Under the pieces are notes generated by a model. The model searched no databases and was not told where the DNA came from. It worked only from the letters and a program-made list of their open reading frames with translations. Shown here piece by piece: positions 55,483 through 63,957 of a stretch of DNA of 64,000 bases. The stretch's first letter is position 1, and every line of letters begins with the position of its first letter. The position numbers were made by a program, and so were the translations under genes. The stretch spans positions 1 to 64,000 of the forward strand of contig CADEEV010000022.1 of NCBI GenBank assembly GCA_902826455.1, read 5' to 3'. The DNA is from an uncultured Acidobacteriota bacterium. GTDB lineage: Bacteria; Acidobacteriota; Vicinamibacteria; Fen-336.

Positions 55483-58110
55483 ATGCGCCGCCCCCTTCTC
55501 TGGCTCTTGGCTGCCGCGGCTCTCGCGCCCGCGCCGGCCCGCGCCGATTCCGATCGTCTGGCACTGCGGGAGGGCTGGGCGATCCAGTCCACGGCCAAGG
55601 TCGCCGAGAAGGGCGACGTCGTGTCGCGCTCCGGCTACGAGCCCGAGGGCTGGCAGAAGGCCACGGTGCCCAACACCGTCGTCGGGGCGCTCGTCGAGAA
55701 CGGGACCTACGAGGACCCGTACTTCGGCATGAACCTCCGCAAGATCCCGGGCACCCAGTATCCGATCGGCCAGCGCTTCACGCTGCTGCCGACGCCGGAC
55801 GACAGCCCGTTCAAGCCGGCCTGGTGGTACCGCAAGGAGTTCGAGGTGCCCGCGCGCCTCGCGGGCCGCAGCCTGTTCCTGCACTTCGACGGCATCAACT
55901 ACCGCGGCACGGTGTGGTTCAACGGCACGAAGGTCGCGGGGCCCGACGAGATCGCCGGCACGTTCCGCCGCTACGAGTTCGACGTGACGGCCCTGGCGAA
56001 GCCCGGGGCGGCCAACACCGTGGCGGTCGAGGTGCGCGGACCCGAGCCGAGCGATCTCGCGTTCATGTGGGTCGACTGGAACCCCACCCCCGCCGACAAG
56101 AACATGGGCCTCTGGGACGACGTCTACCTGACGGACAGCGGCCCGATCACGCTGCGCCACCCGCAGGTCGTCACGAAGCTCGAGATGCCGTCCCTCGCCT
56201 CCGCGAAGCTCGCGATCACCGTCGAGGCCACGAACGCCACGGGCGCGCCCGTGAGCGGCGTCGTGCGCGGGGCGATCGAGGCGGTCCAGTTCTCGAAGGC
56301 CGTGAGCCTCGGCCCGAAGGAGACGAAGACGGTCAGCTTCACGGCCGAGGACACGCCGGGCCTGAAGATCGCGAAGCCCCGCGTCTGGTGGCCGTACCGC
56401 ATGGGCGCCCAGAACCTCTACACCCTCGCGCTCGACGTGGACGTGGCCGGCGCCGTCTCGGACCGCGAGGACGTGCGCTTCGGCATCCAGGAGATGTCGT
56501 CGGAGCTGACCCCGGCCGGCCACCGGATGTTCAAGGTGAACGGCAAGCCGATCCTGATCCGCGGCGGCGGCTGGGCCTCGGACATGATGTTCCGGCCCGC
56601 CTCCCAGTCGCGCCTCGAGACCGAGATGCGCTACGTGCGCGAGATGGGCCTCAACACGATCCGCCTCGAGGGCAAGCTCGAGCAGGACATGTTCTACGAC
56701 CTCGCCGACCGCCTCGGGATCCTGGTGATGCCGGGCTGGTGCTGCTGCGACCTGTGGGAGCGCTGGAAGGACTGGGACGCCGAGGACTACCGCGTGGCAC
56801 CCGCGTCCCTCGACAGCCAGATCCTGCGCCTGCGCAACCATCCCAGCGTGATCGCGTGGTTCAACGGCAGCGACTACGCGCCGCCGCCCGACGTCGAGAA
56901 GTCGTACCTGGCCGTGACGCAGAAGCGCAACTTCGACAAGCCGGTCGTCTCCAACGCGACCGAAGCCGTCGGCGTCGAGGGTCCCTCCGGCGTCAAGATG
57001 CGAGGGCCCTACGACTACGTGCCGCCCAGCTACTGGCTCACCGACAAGGACCACGGCGGCGCCTTCGGCTTCGCGACGGAGATCGGGCCGGGCGGCGCCG
57101 TGCCCGAGGTCGAGTCCCTGAAGCGCTTCGTCCCCGCCGACAAGCTGTGGCCGATCAACGAGTACTGGACCTTCCACGCGGGCGGCGACGAGTTCAAGGA
57201 CCTCAAGCTGTTCATCGGCGCCCTCGAGGGCCGCTACGGCAAGGCCACGAGCCTCGAGGACTTCACGCGCAAGTCGCAGGCCCTGACGTACGAGTCCCAG
57301 CGCGCGATGTTCGAGGGCTACGCGCGCAACAAGTACACCTCCACCGGCGTCATCCAGTGGATGCTCAACAACGCCTGGCCGTCGATGATCTGGCACCTCT
57401 ACGACTACTACCTGCGGCCGGGCGGCGGCTACTTCGGCACGAAGAAGGCCTGCGAGCCGCTCCACGTCCAGTACTCCTACGACGACCGCGGCATCGTCGT
57501 GGTGAACGACCTGCAGGAGTCCTTCACGGGCCTCAAGGTCACGGCTTCCCTCGTGAACCTCGACGGCACGGTCAAGTTCACGGGCAACGCCACGGTCGAC
57601 GTGGGTCCGGACGCGGTCGCGAAGGCGCTCACGCTGCCGAAGGCGAAGGAGCTGAGCCCGACCTACTTCCTGCGCCTGCGCGTCGACGACGCGAAGGGGG
57701 CGCTGGTGAGCGAGAACCTCTACTGGCTCTCGACCCGGGAGGACGTCCTCGACTGGAAGAAGACCCAGTGGTTCTACACGCCCACCAAGGTCCACAGCGA
57801 CCTGACGGCGCTCTCCACGCTGCCGGCGACGACGCTCGCGGTGACGTCGCGCTTCGAGGCCGGCGGCGCCGAGGGCCGCGCGGTCGTGAGCCTCGAGAAC
57901 ACCGGCAAGACCGTCGCCTTCCAGGTGCGTCTCAAGGTGGTGGACGCGAAGGGCGAGGAGATCCTGCCCGTGTACTGGGCCGACAACTACGTGTCCGTCT
58001 TCCCCGGGGAGAAGCGCGACGTCGCGGTCGCCTTCCCGCGCGGCGAGGGCGCCGGCGCCCTGGGCGTCGAGTTCGGCGGATGGAACGTCGCGAACGGAAG
58101 GAGTCAGTAG
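55483..58110 (+). CDS. GH2 exo-beta-D-glucosaminidase-like glycosidase
   Basis: This 875-residue secreted enzyme has a signal peptide (LLWLLAAAALAPAPARA) and the GH2 order: sugar-binding jelly roll, Ig-like domain, TIM barrel, Ig-like domain. Catalytic candidates match the CsxA-type exo-chitosanase layout: the acid Asp464 in WFNGSDYAPP and the nucleophile Glu533 in GFATEIG. Both are spaced as in that family, whose acid is Asp where other GH2 enzymes have Glu. It would release glucosamine from chito-oligosaccharide ends. A perfect AGGAGG lies 6 nt before the ATG. The next gene follows after 1 nt. Confidence 0.9.
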   Translation: MRRPLLWLLAAAALAPAPARADSDRLALREGWAIQSTAKVAEKGDVVSRSGYEPEGWQKATVPNTVVGALVENGTYEDPYFGMNLRKIPGTQYPIGQRFTLLPTPDDSPFKPAWWYRKEFEVPARLAGRSLFLHFDGINYRGTVWFNGTKVAGPDEIAGTFRRYEFDVTALAKPGAANTVAVEVRGPEPSDLAFMWVDWNPTPADKNMGLWDDVYLTDSGPITLRHPQVVTKLEMPSLASAKLAITVEATNATGAPVSGVVRGAIEAVQFSKAVSLGPKETKTVSFTAEDTPGLKIAKPRVWWPYRMGAQNLYTLALDVDVAGAVSDREDVRFGIQEMSSELTPAGHRMFKVNGKPILIRGGGWASDMMFRPASQSRLETEMRYVREMGLNTIRLEGKLEQDMFYDLADRLGILVMPGWCCCDLWERWKDWDAEDYRVAPASLDSQILRLRNHPSVIAWFNGSDYAPPPDVEKSYLAVTQKRNFDKPVVSNATEAVGVEGPSGVKMRGPYDYVPPSYWLTDKDHGGAFGFATEIGPGGAVPEVESLKRFVPADKLWPINEYWTFHAGGDEFKDLKLFIGALEGRYGKATSLEDFTRKSQALTYESQRAMFEGYARNKYTSTGVIQWMLNNAWPSMIWHLYDYYLRPGGGYFGTKKACEPLHVQYSYDDRGIVVVNDLQESFTGLKVTASLVNLDGTVKFTGNATVDVGPDAVAKALTLPKAKELSPTYFLRLRVDDAKGALVSENLYWLSTREDVLDWKKTQWFYTPTKVHSDLTALSTLPATTLAVTSRFEAGGAEGRAVVSLENTGKTVAFQVRLKVVDAKGEEILPVYWADNYVSVFPGEKRDVAVAFPRGEGAGALGVEFGGWNVANGRSQ

Positions 58111-58111
58111 C

Positions 58112-59473
58112 ATGAAGAAGAGCACCCTGGCGCACGCGGCCGCGGCTTCACTCCTCTGGGCAGGTCTCGCCCTCGCCGCGGAACAGGTCCCCTCCGCGGC
58201 CGACGACAGCTACGCGTTCGTGGCCGGCAAGGGCGAGGAGACGAAGGTCGCCTTCGCCGCCACCGGCACCGGCGTCAGCTTCGCCTGGCCGGGCGCCGCG
58301 GCCGCCGACTGGGACACGGCCCTCGTGAGCGCGCGCATCGCCGCCCAGGCCGGCGTCGAGCCCTGGGTCGAGATGGTGGCCGGCCCGGCCCGCGCGACGC
58401 TCTATCTCGACGCCGACGGCAAGGGCCTGCGCTGGCTCAACCTGAGCGCGCTCAAGCCCCAGCTCCAGAAGGGCGCGACCGTCGAGATCCAGACCCACGG
58501 CGTCGCGATCGAGGCGGGCAGCGCGACGCTGCGCGTCTTCTCGAACCGGCTCGACCTCACGAAGACGATCCTGGTCGTGGCGCCGCACCCCGACGACGCC
58601 GAGATCGCGGCCTTCGGCTTCTACGCGGGGCGCAACGCCTCCATCGTGACCGTGACCTCGGGCAACGCCGGCGACGCGAACTACGCGAACGAGTTCCCCG
58701 ACCCCGCCGAGCAGTACCTCTTCAAGGGCTTCCTGCGCGCCGTGGACAGCGTCACGGTGCCCTGGCAGGGCGGCATCCCGCCCGAGCGCTGCTTCAACCT
58801 CGGCTACTTCGACGCGCGCCTCAAGACGATGCACGGCAAGCCCAACGAGATCGTGCCCGAGCTCTACGGGCCCAACACCGACGTGGCGCCCTACCGCCGC
58901 GCCAACGTCGGCCGCCTGCTGCCGGACCTCAAGGGGCCGAACCGCTGGTCGAACGTCGTCGACGACCTGGCCGCGATCCTGAAGAAGGTGAAGCCCCAGA
59001 TCGTCGTGATGCCCTACCCGCAGCTCGACACCCACGGCGATCACCAGTACGCCGCCGTGGCGGTGGCCGAGGCCCTCGAGAAGTACAAGGGCACGGCCAC
59101 GTTCCTGCTCTACACGAACCACACCTTCCGCAACCTCTATCCCTTCGGGCCCGCGGGCACGGGCATGTCCCTCGCCCCGTACTCGAGCCAGGAGCTGTCG
59201 GTGCAGTCCGTGTACTCCCACCCCGTGAGCAAGGACGTGCAGCGCCGGAAGCTCTACGCCCTCGAGACGATGCACGACCTGCGCCTCAACCCCACCGAGC
59301 AGAACGGCTGCCTGCCCCCCGGCACCGAGCCGAAGCGGCCGGACTACCCGCGCGTGAACTCGGTCGACTACTTCCGGCGCGGGCCCCGCGCCGAGGAGGT
59401 CTTCTTCGTCTACGATCGCGATGGCGTGAAGAACGTCATCCAGTCGTTCCTGAAGAAGGAGAGCGCTCAGTGA
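58112..59473 (+). CDS. secreted PIG-L-family (LmbE-like) N-deacetylase
   Basis: This 453-residue protein has a signal peptide (to about residue 23) and an N-terminal beta-rich domain (to about residue 145). A PIG-L deacetylase domain follows: VVAPHPDDAEIAAFG (zinc His, Asp-Asp) and LDTHGDHQYAAVAVAEAL (further zinc His). Family members de-N-acetylate GlcNAc-containing compounds. It is cotranscribed with the GH2 glucosaminidase, so removing acetyl groups to supply that enzyme is a reasonable inference. Its stop overlaps the permease GTG (GTGA). Confidence 0.9.
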   Translation: MKKSTLAHAAAASLLWAGLALAAEQVPSAADDSYAFVAGKGEETKVAFAATGTGVSFAWPGAAAADWDTALVSARIAAQAGVEPWVEMVAGPARATLYLDADGKGLRWLNLSALKPQLQKGATVEIQTHGVAIEAGSATLRVFSNRLDLTKTILVVAPHPDDAEIAAFGFYAGRNASIVTVTSGNAGDANYANEFPDPAEQYLFKGFLRAVDSVTVPWQGGIPPERCFNLGYFDARLKTMHGKPNEIVPELYGPNTDVAPYRRANVGRLLPDLKGPNRWSNVVDDLAAILKKVKPQIVVMPYPQLDTHGDHQYAAVAVAEALEKYKGTATFLLYTNHTFRNLYPFGPAGTGMSLAPYSSQELSVQSVYSHPVSKDVQRRKLYALETMHDLRLNPTEQNGCLPPGTEPKRPDYPRVNSVDYFRRGPRAEEVFFVYDRDGVKNVIQSFLKKESAQ

Positions 59474-60819
59474 CCGAATCCCAGCCGGCCGCGGCCGGCA
59501 GCCTCAAGAGAACGCTGACGCTGTGGGACCTCGTGTTCTACGGCGTCGTCATCATCCAGCCGGTCGCGCCCATGGGCATCTACGGCGTCGTCAGCATGAA
59601 GGCCGAAGGCCACGTGGTGACGACGATCCTGATCGGCATGTGCGCGATGCTCGCGACCGCCTTCAGCTACGGGAAGATGGCGGCCGCCTATCCTTCGGCC
59701 GGCTCGGCCTTCACCTACGTCGGCCAGGAGCTCCATCCGAGCCTGGGCTACGCCACGGGCTGGTCGATGGTGATGGACTACCTGCTGAACCCGGTGATCT
59801 GCACCGTGCTGTGCAGCAAGCTCGTGGTCGCGACCGAGGCCGGGCGGATGCTGCCCGAGGCGGTCTGGGTACTGTTCTTCGCGTCGCTCTTCACCGGCCT
59901 CAACCTGCGGGGCGTCAAGCAGAGCGCGCGCACGAACGAGCTGCTGGCGATCTTCATGGGTGTCGTCGTGATCCTGTTCCTGGGCTCGGCGCTCAAGTAC
60001 CTGCTGGGCGCCTCCCTGACCGGCGGCGACCTGGTGCGGCCCTTCTACGATCCCGCGACGTTCTCGACCGGCAAGGTGCTCGCCGGCACCTCGCTCGCGG
60101 CCCTCACCTACATCGGCTTCGACGGCATCTCGACGCTATCCGAGGAGGTCGAGAACCCGCGCCGCAACATCCTGCTGGCCACGGTCTACACCTGCCTCGC
60201 GATCGGCATCCTGTCGGCCCTCGAGGTCTACACGGCCCAGCTCGTCTGGGGCAACTGGAACGGCTTCACGAGCGTCGAGACCGCGTTCGTCGAGATCGCG
60301 CGCAAGGCCGGCGGCACGTTCCTCTTCACGATCGTCAACGCCACGCTGCTCGTGGCGACGATCGGCTCCGGCATGGGCGCCCAGCTCGGCGCCGCGCGCC
60401 TGCTCTACGGCATGGGCAAGAGCGGCGCCCTGCCGCGGCCGTTCTTCGGGGCGGTGGCGCCCAAGAGCGGCATCCCCCGCAACAACGTCCTGCTCGTGGG
60501 CGCCTTCGCCCTGCTCGGCGCCTACCTGCTCTCGTACGAGCGCGGCGCCGAGATGCTGAACTTCGGCGCGTTCATCGCCTTCATGGGCGTGAACCTCGCG
60601 GCCTTCGTGCGCTACTTCGTGCGCGCCGGGAAGAAGACGGCCGGCAACTTCTTCATCCCCCTGATCGGCCTGTTCTTCTGCTTCAACCTGTGGTGGAACC
60701 TGAGCTGGGCCTCGATGAAGTGGGGCGCGCTCTGGCTGGGCATCGGCCTGATCTACGGTGCCATCCGCACCAAGGGCTTCCGGAAGGAGCTCGTCACCTT
60801 CGACGCGCCGCCCGAGTAG
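59470..60819 (+). CDS. APC-superfamily permease
   Basis: This 449-residue inner-membrane transporter has twelve or more helices and the APC signature: LTLWDLVFYGVVIIQPVAPMGIYG, SYGKMAAAYPSAGSAFTYVGQ, and TYIGFDGISTLSEEVENPRRNI. APC members usually carry amino acids or polyamines. As the third gene of the GH2/PIG-L operon, coupled by a GTGA overlap, it might import glucosamine or an amino acid. I regard the sugar option as speculative. Confidence 0.88.
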   Translation: MTESQPAAAGSLKRTLTLWDLVFYGVVIIQPVAPMGIYGVVSMKAEGHVVTTILIGMCAMLATAFSYGKMAAAYPSAGSAFTYVGQELHPSLGYATGWSMVMDYLLNPVICTVLCSKLVVATEAGRMLPEAVWVLFFASLFTGLNLRGVKQSARTNELLAIFMGVVVILFLGSALKYLLGASLTGGDLVRPFYDPATFSTGKVLAGTSLAALTYIGFDGISTLSEEVENPRRNILLATVYTCLAIGILSALEVYTAQLVWGNWNGFTSVETAFVEIARKAGGTFLFTIVNATLLVATIGSGMGAQLGAARLLYGMGKSGALPRPFFGAVAPKSGIPRNNVLLVGAFALLGAYLLSYERGAEMLNFGAFIAFMGVNLAAFVRYFVRAGKKTAGNFFIPLIGLFFCFNLWWNLSWASMKWGALWLGIGLIYGAIRTKGFRKELVTFDAPPE

Positions 60820-61461
60820 TCAGCGTTCGAGGTAGCTCTCGAGGGCCTTTTCGGCCGCGTCCGTGTCGAAGCCGAAAGGGCCCATGCCGCCCTTGTAGAC
60901 GACCTTGCCGCCCGGAGCGAGGACGTAGAGCCGCTCCGGCCAGGCGGCGAACGCGGCGTCGAACGCGTTGTCGAGGCCGTCGACGGCCAGCGGCACCCGG
61001 TAGTGAAACGCGTCGAGGAGGACCTTCGCCAGGGTCTTGCGCTCGTCGAACGTCTTCGGCTGGTCGAAGACGAGCTGCTCCGCGCGGTTCGAGTCGAGCT
61101 GCCACTCGTCGTCGGGATGGGCCTCGGCGATGTAGACAGTGAGGAACTCGGCCCGGGCCCTGTGCTGGTCGTAGATGCGGTGAAGATCGCCGATCTTCTT
61201 GCGGAACGGCGGTCAGGTGCAGCTCCCGAAGATCAGGAAGACGGGCTTCGTCTGCCAGAGCTTCGAGAGGCTCGTCGCCGTTCCGTCGAACATGGTGACC
61301 GGCAGGTCGGGAGCGGCGGCGCCAACCCTGAGGCTGCCGCGCTCGCGGCGATCCCACTTGTTGTAGCGGAAGACGCCGGCCTTCACGAGCTTCATGTAGG
61401 CGAAGAAGCCGAGGCCCCCCAGGGCCGCGACGGCCAACGCAAGGATCGCGTACATCAGCAT
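60820..61461 (-). CDS. deiodinase-family thioredoxin-fold selenoprotein (in-frame TGA = Sec83)
   Basis: The frame starts at an ATG (61461, or 61455 with better Shine-Dalgarno spacing from GGAG) and reads a membrane helix (residues 4-22). It then reads a thioredoxin-fold lead (VGAAAPDLPVTMFDGTATSL, PVFLIFGSCT), one TGA at 61215-61213, and continues without another stop for 130 codons. Post-TGA sequence matches iodothyronine deiodinases: PPFR, EFLTVYIAEAHPDDEW (His115), LDNAF...ERLYVL and YKGGMGPFGFD. Deiodinases have SCT-Sec-PPF at this point. Total length is 213 residues. It is likely a membrane-anchored selenol redox enzyme; actual dehalogenation is not implied by the fold alone. It is last in an operon after a halogenase-like gene. 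Confidence 0.93.
61182..61212 (-). promoter_or_regulatory. bacterial SECIS element following the Sec codon
   Basis: Fourteen nt after the UGA, the mRNA forms a perfect 7-bp stem, GAAGAUC / GAUCUUC (61198-61192 with 61188-61182), capped by a GGC loop. The apical loop starts 22 nt after UGA with G as its first base. That fits the bacterial SECIS consensus (stem of several pairs, small loop, G in the first two loop positions, loop about 16-37 nt from UGA). Confidence 0.78.
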
Positions 61462-61474
61462 GAGCTCCGGCAGT

Positions 61475-62977
61475 CTACACCGCGGCCGAAAAGCCGCAGC
61501 GCTCGAGCAGGCCGTGGAGCTCGGGCTCGCTCGCGCCGAGGCGCTCCCTGGCCGCGAGGAGATCGTCCGCACGCACCGGGTACCAGTCGCGTCGGCTGCG
61601 ATCGCCGAGTCCCGCGACGTCGAAGGGCGCGATCGCCCGGTCGATGCGCGCTTCGATCCTCGCGCCGCGCTCGCCGTCCAGGATCGCCTCGGCGATCGCC
61701 GCGCTGTCGGGACCGAAGCTCGCGTGACGGCACAGCAGGAAGCCGGGCGCCAGCGCGGGGCGGCCGAGCCGACGCGCGGCCTCGCTGAAGCTGGCCGCCG
61801 CGAAGTAGAGCAGGCTCAGGCGCTTGAAGAGCGCGAAGTGGCCCATCGTGGCGTACAGGGCGGCCACCAGCCGCTCGGTCGCGTCGAGCTCGGCCTGGGT
61901 GTCGTCGGCATAGGCCGCGAGGCTTTCGGCCGACGGCGTGCCGTCCTTCTCGAACGCCGCCGCGAGACGCTGGATCCCGAGCAGCGTCAGGGGAAAGCCC
62001 GTGGACAGGAGCGGGTCGATGACGCCGGCGGCCGACGGCAGCAGCGCGAAGCGGTCGCCGTGGACGTGTGCGCTGCGGAACGCGAGCCGGGGCGAGTGCA
62101 CGAACGGCGTCACGGCTTTCGCCGTCGCGAACTGCGCCTCGACCGCGGGCAGCGATCGCAGCAACCCGGCCCAGTCCGCTGGCGTGTCGGCCTTCAGGCC
62201 CGCGCCGGCGCTCGTGAGGCCGTTGGCGAAGCGCAAAACCCAGATCCACCCGCCGTCGAACACGTGGTGCAAGGCCGCGTCGTCCACGGGATAGGGTGGC
62301 GCGCCGTCGCCCGGGACGAGAGCGTCCCAGCGCTCGACGCCTTCGAAGTGCGCGTAGAGCGCCTGGGTCGGGGGCAGCCAGCGGAAGGCTCGCTCCCCGA
62401 GTCCGAGGCGCCGGTGCAGGAAGCCGCGGGGTCCGGTCGCGTCCACGACGAACGCGGCATCGACGGTGACGGCGGCCGCCGTGAGGCGCGCGCCTCCCGG
62501 CGTCCATTCGAGGTCCGTGATCTCGGTGCCCTCGAGGTGCGTCGCCCCGGCGCTCACGGCCTCGTTCGCGAGGAACTGGTCGACGTCGGGGCGGTACCAG
62601 TGGGTGTCGCCGATCGCGTCGTGGGGACTCGCGGCGACGAGCAGCTGCCGCGCGTGCTCCGGGTCCGGCCGCCACGGCTCGCCGTCGCCGTGACGAAGGA
62701 AGCTGAACCCGCGCTTCAAGCCGACACCGAGCTCCGGGTACGCCGCGCGCCACGTGCCCCACTTCGACAGGGGCCGGATCCGCGGCAGGTCGTAGCGGTC
62801 CGCCAGCTCCTCCAGCAGCAGGTTCGCGAGGGGCGTCGAGGACTCCCCGATCGCGAAGCGCGGGTGGCGGCCGCGCTCGATCAGCACGACCGAGCGGCCC
62901 AGGCGACGCAGCACGAGCGCCAGCAGCGAGCCGCTGAAGCCGGAGCCGAGGATGGCGACGTCGGCCTTCAGCCGCAT
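61475..62977 (-). CDS. flavin-dependent oxidoreductase, tryptophan-halogenase-like
   Basis: This 500-residue protein has an N-terminal FAD motif GSGFSG (G11, G13, G16) and a halogenase-like FAIGESSTP (44-46). Lys88 in GVGLKRGFSF aligns with the catalytic lysine region (FKxGIRF) of flavin halogenases, and GGWIWVLRF resembles the halogenase WxWxIP motif with Pro replaced by Arg. A second FAD segment reads LLPSAAGVIDPLLSTGFPL. Halogenase, dehalogenase and simple monooxygenase activities are all possible. The gene overlaps the radical SAM stop by 10 nt and precedes the selenoprotein gene by 13 nt, so the three are one operon. Confidence 0.8.
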   Translation of the reverse strand: MRLKADVAILGSGFSGSLLALVLRRLGRSVVLIERGRHPRFAIGESSTPLANLLLEELADRYDLPRIRPLSKWGTWRAAYPELGVGLKRGFSFLRHGDGEPWRPDPEHARQLLVAASPHDAIGDTHWYRPDVDQFLANEAVSAGATHLEGTEITDLEWTPGGARLTAAAVTVDAAFVVDATGPRGFLHRRLGLGERAFRWLPPTQALYAHFEGVERWDALVPGDGAPPYPVDDAALHHVFDGGWIWVLRFANGLTSAGAGLKADTPADWAGLLRSLPAVEAQFATAKAVTPFVHSPRLAFRSAHVHGDRFALLPSAAGVIDPLLSTGFPLTLLGIQRLAAAFEKDGTPSAESLAAYADDTQAELDATERLVAALYATMGHFALFKRLSLLYFAAASFSEAARRLGRPALAPGFLLCRHASFGPDSAAIAEAILDGERGARIEARIDRAIAPFDVAGLGDRSRRDWYPVRADDLLAARERLGASEPELHGLLERCGFSAAV

Positions 62978-63957
62978 GCCGTGCACCGGATGGCTGGCAG
63001 GACGCGCTGCTCCAGGTTCATGGCATGGAGCCGGGTCCGCCGTGCGTCGAGGCACGCCGTGCAGTCCGAGAACGCCGCGAGGTCCCACAGGTCCGCGAAC
63101 ACGCGGCCGCGCGGCTCCGGCAGCGCGGCCGCCAGGGCCTGTTCGAGATCGCGCAGCCGCGGCGCACGGAACTGCCCCTGCGCGTGGAGAGCGTCGAGCG
63201 CGCCGTTGCCGAGACGCGTCGGCACGAGGGACACGACCGAGATGCCGCACTCGAACGCGAAGGCGATCGACCGGCGCAGCCATTCCGCCTCTTCGTCCCG
63301 GGCCACGAAGGGCGGCGGTACGAGGAGAAACGCGCGGACGCTGGCGCCGTACGCCGAGAGGCGGGCCGAGGCCGCCGCGAACTGGTCGAGCGTCATGCGC
63401 TTGTGCAGGCGCTCGAGGGCCTCGGGGTGCGCCGTCTCCAGGCCCATCGCCACTTCCAGGGAGACCGGCCCCAGGGCGTCGCGCCAGCGCTCGACGCGCT
63501 CGCCCACGAGCGCCGGGTGCGATTCGACGACGACCTGCTCGAAGCGCTGCAGCCGGGATGCGAGCGGGCCGTAGTCCTCGAGAGGAACGGCCTGGAGGTC
63601 GAAGAAGCTGCCGGCGTTGTAGAGCTTGATCCGCGATGGCAGAGCGCCTTCGCGGTCGAGCGGCCCGAGGGCCAGGTCCAGCTGGCGCACGAGGGACCCC
63701 GGCGCCGTGGGCTCCTCGAGGGTGTGGAGCCACAGGTCGCACATCACGCAGCGCCAGGGACACTCGGCGCCGGTGAGGAACACGGTCGCGACGCGGGCGA
63801 TCGCCCCGCTCTCGCTGCGCTCCTCCTCGACGACCACACCGCCCGGCCGATCGGGATCGTGGCGTGGCCGCGGCGGACGCCGCTCCAGGACGAAGCGGTC
63901 GCGCTCGCGAGGCGTCGCGGGCCACGGCCCGCTCAGGAGCTCAGGCGTAGAGCGCAA
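62968..63957 (-). CDS. radical SAM enzyme with C-terminal cysteine pairs
   Basis: This is a 329-residue protein. The radical SAM CxxxCxxC is C66, C70 and C73 in ECPWRCVMCDLW. Downstream features are IKLYNAGSFFD, VVVESHPALVGERV, and SLEVAMGLETAHPEALERLHKRMT, which recall Elp3/RaSEA-type radical SAM proteins. The C-terminus has two CTAC pairs (SDCTACLD ... RCTACG) that could hold zinc or an auxiliary cluster. The start is taken as TTG 63957, overlapping the upstream gene by 17 nt. The substrate is unknown. Operon position links it to the halogenase-like and selenoprotein genes. Confidence 0.82.
   Translation of the reverse strand: MRSTPELLSGPWPATPRERDRFVLERRPPRPRHDPDRPGGVVVEEERSESGAIARVATVFLTGAECPWRCVMCDLWLHTLEEPTAPGSLVRQLDLALGPLDREGALPSRIKLYNAGSFFDLQAVPLEDYGPLASRLQRFEQVVVESHPALVGERVERWRDALGPVSLEVAMGLETAHPEALERLHKRMTLDQFAAASARLSAYGASVRAFLLVPPPFVARDEEAEWLRRSIAFAFECGISVVSLVPTRLGNGALDALHAQGQFRAPRLRDLEQALAAALPEPRGRVFADLWDLAAFSDCTACLDARRTRLHAMNLEQRVLPAIRCTACG

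Noticed and set aside
61182-61198. The palindrome GAAGATC-GCC-GATCTTC as a regulator binding site
   Set aside because: It lies inside the gene at the exact distance from the TGA required for a SECIS element, so the RNA explanation is better.
61213-61572. A truncated membrane protein ending at the TGA (61213), with everything downstream treated as non-coding
   Set aside because: The reading frame continues without interruption for 130 more codons with clear family similarity, and an RNA hairpin of SECIS type follows the TGA.
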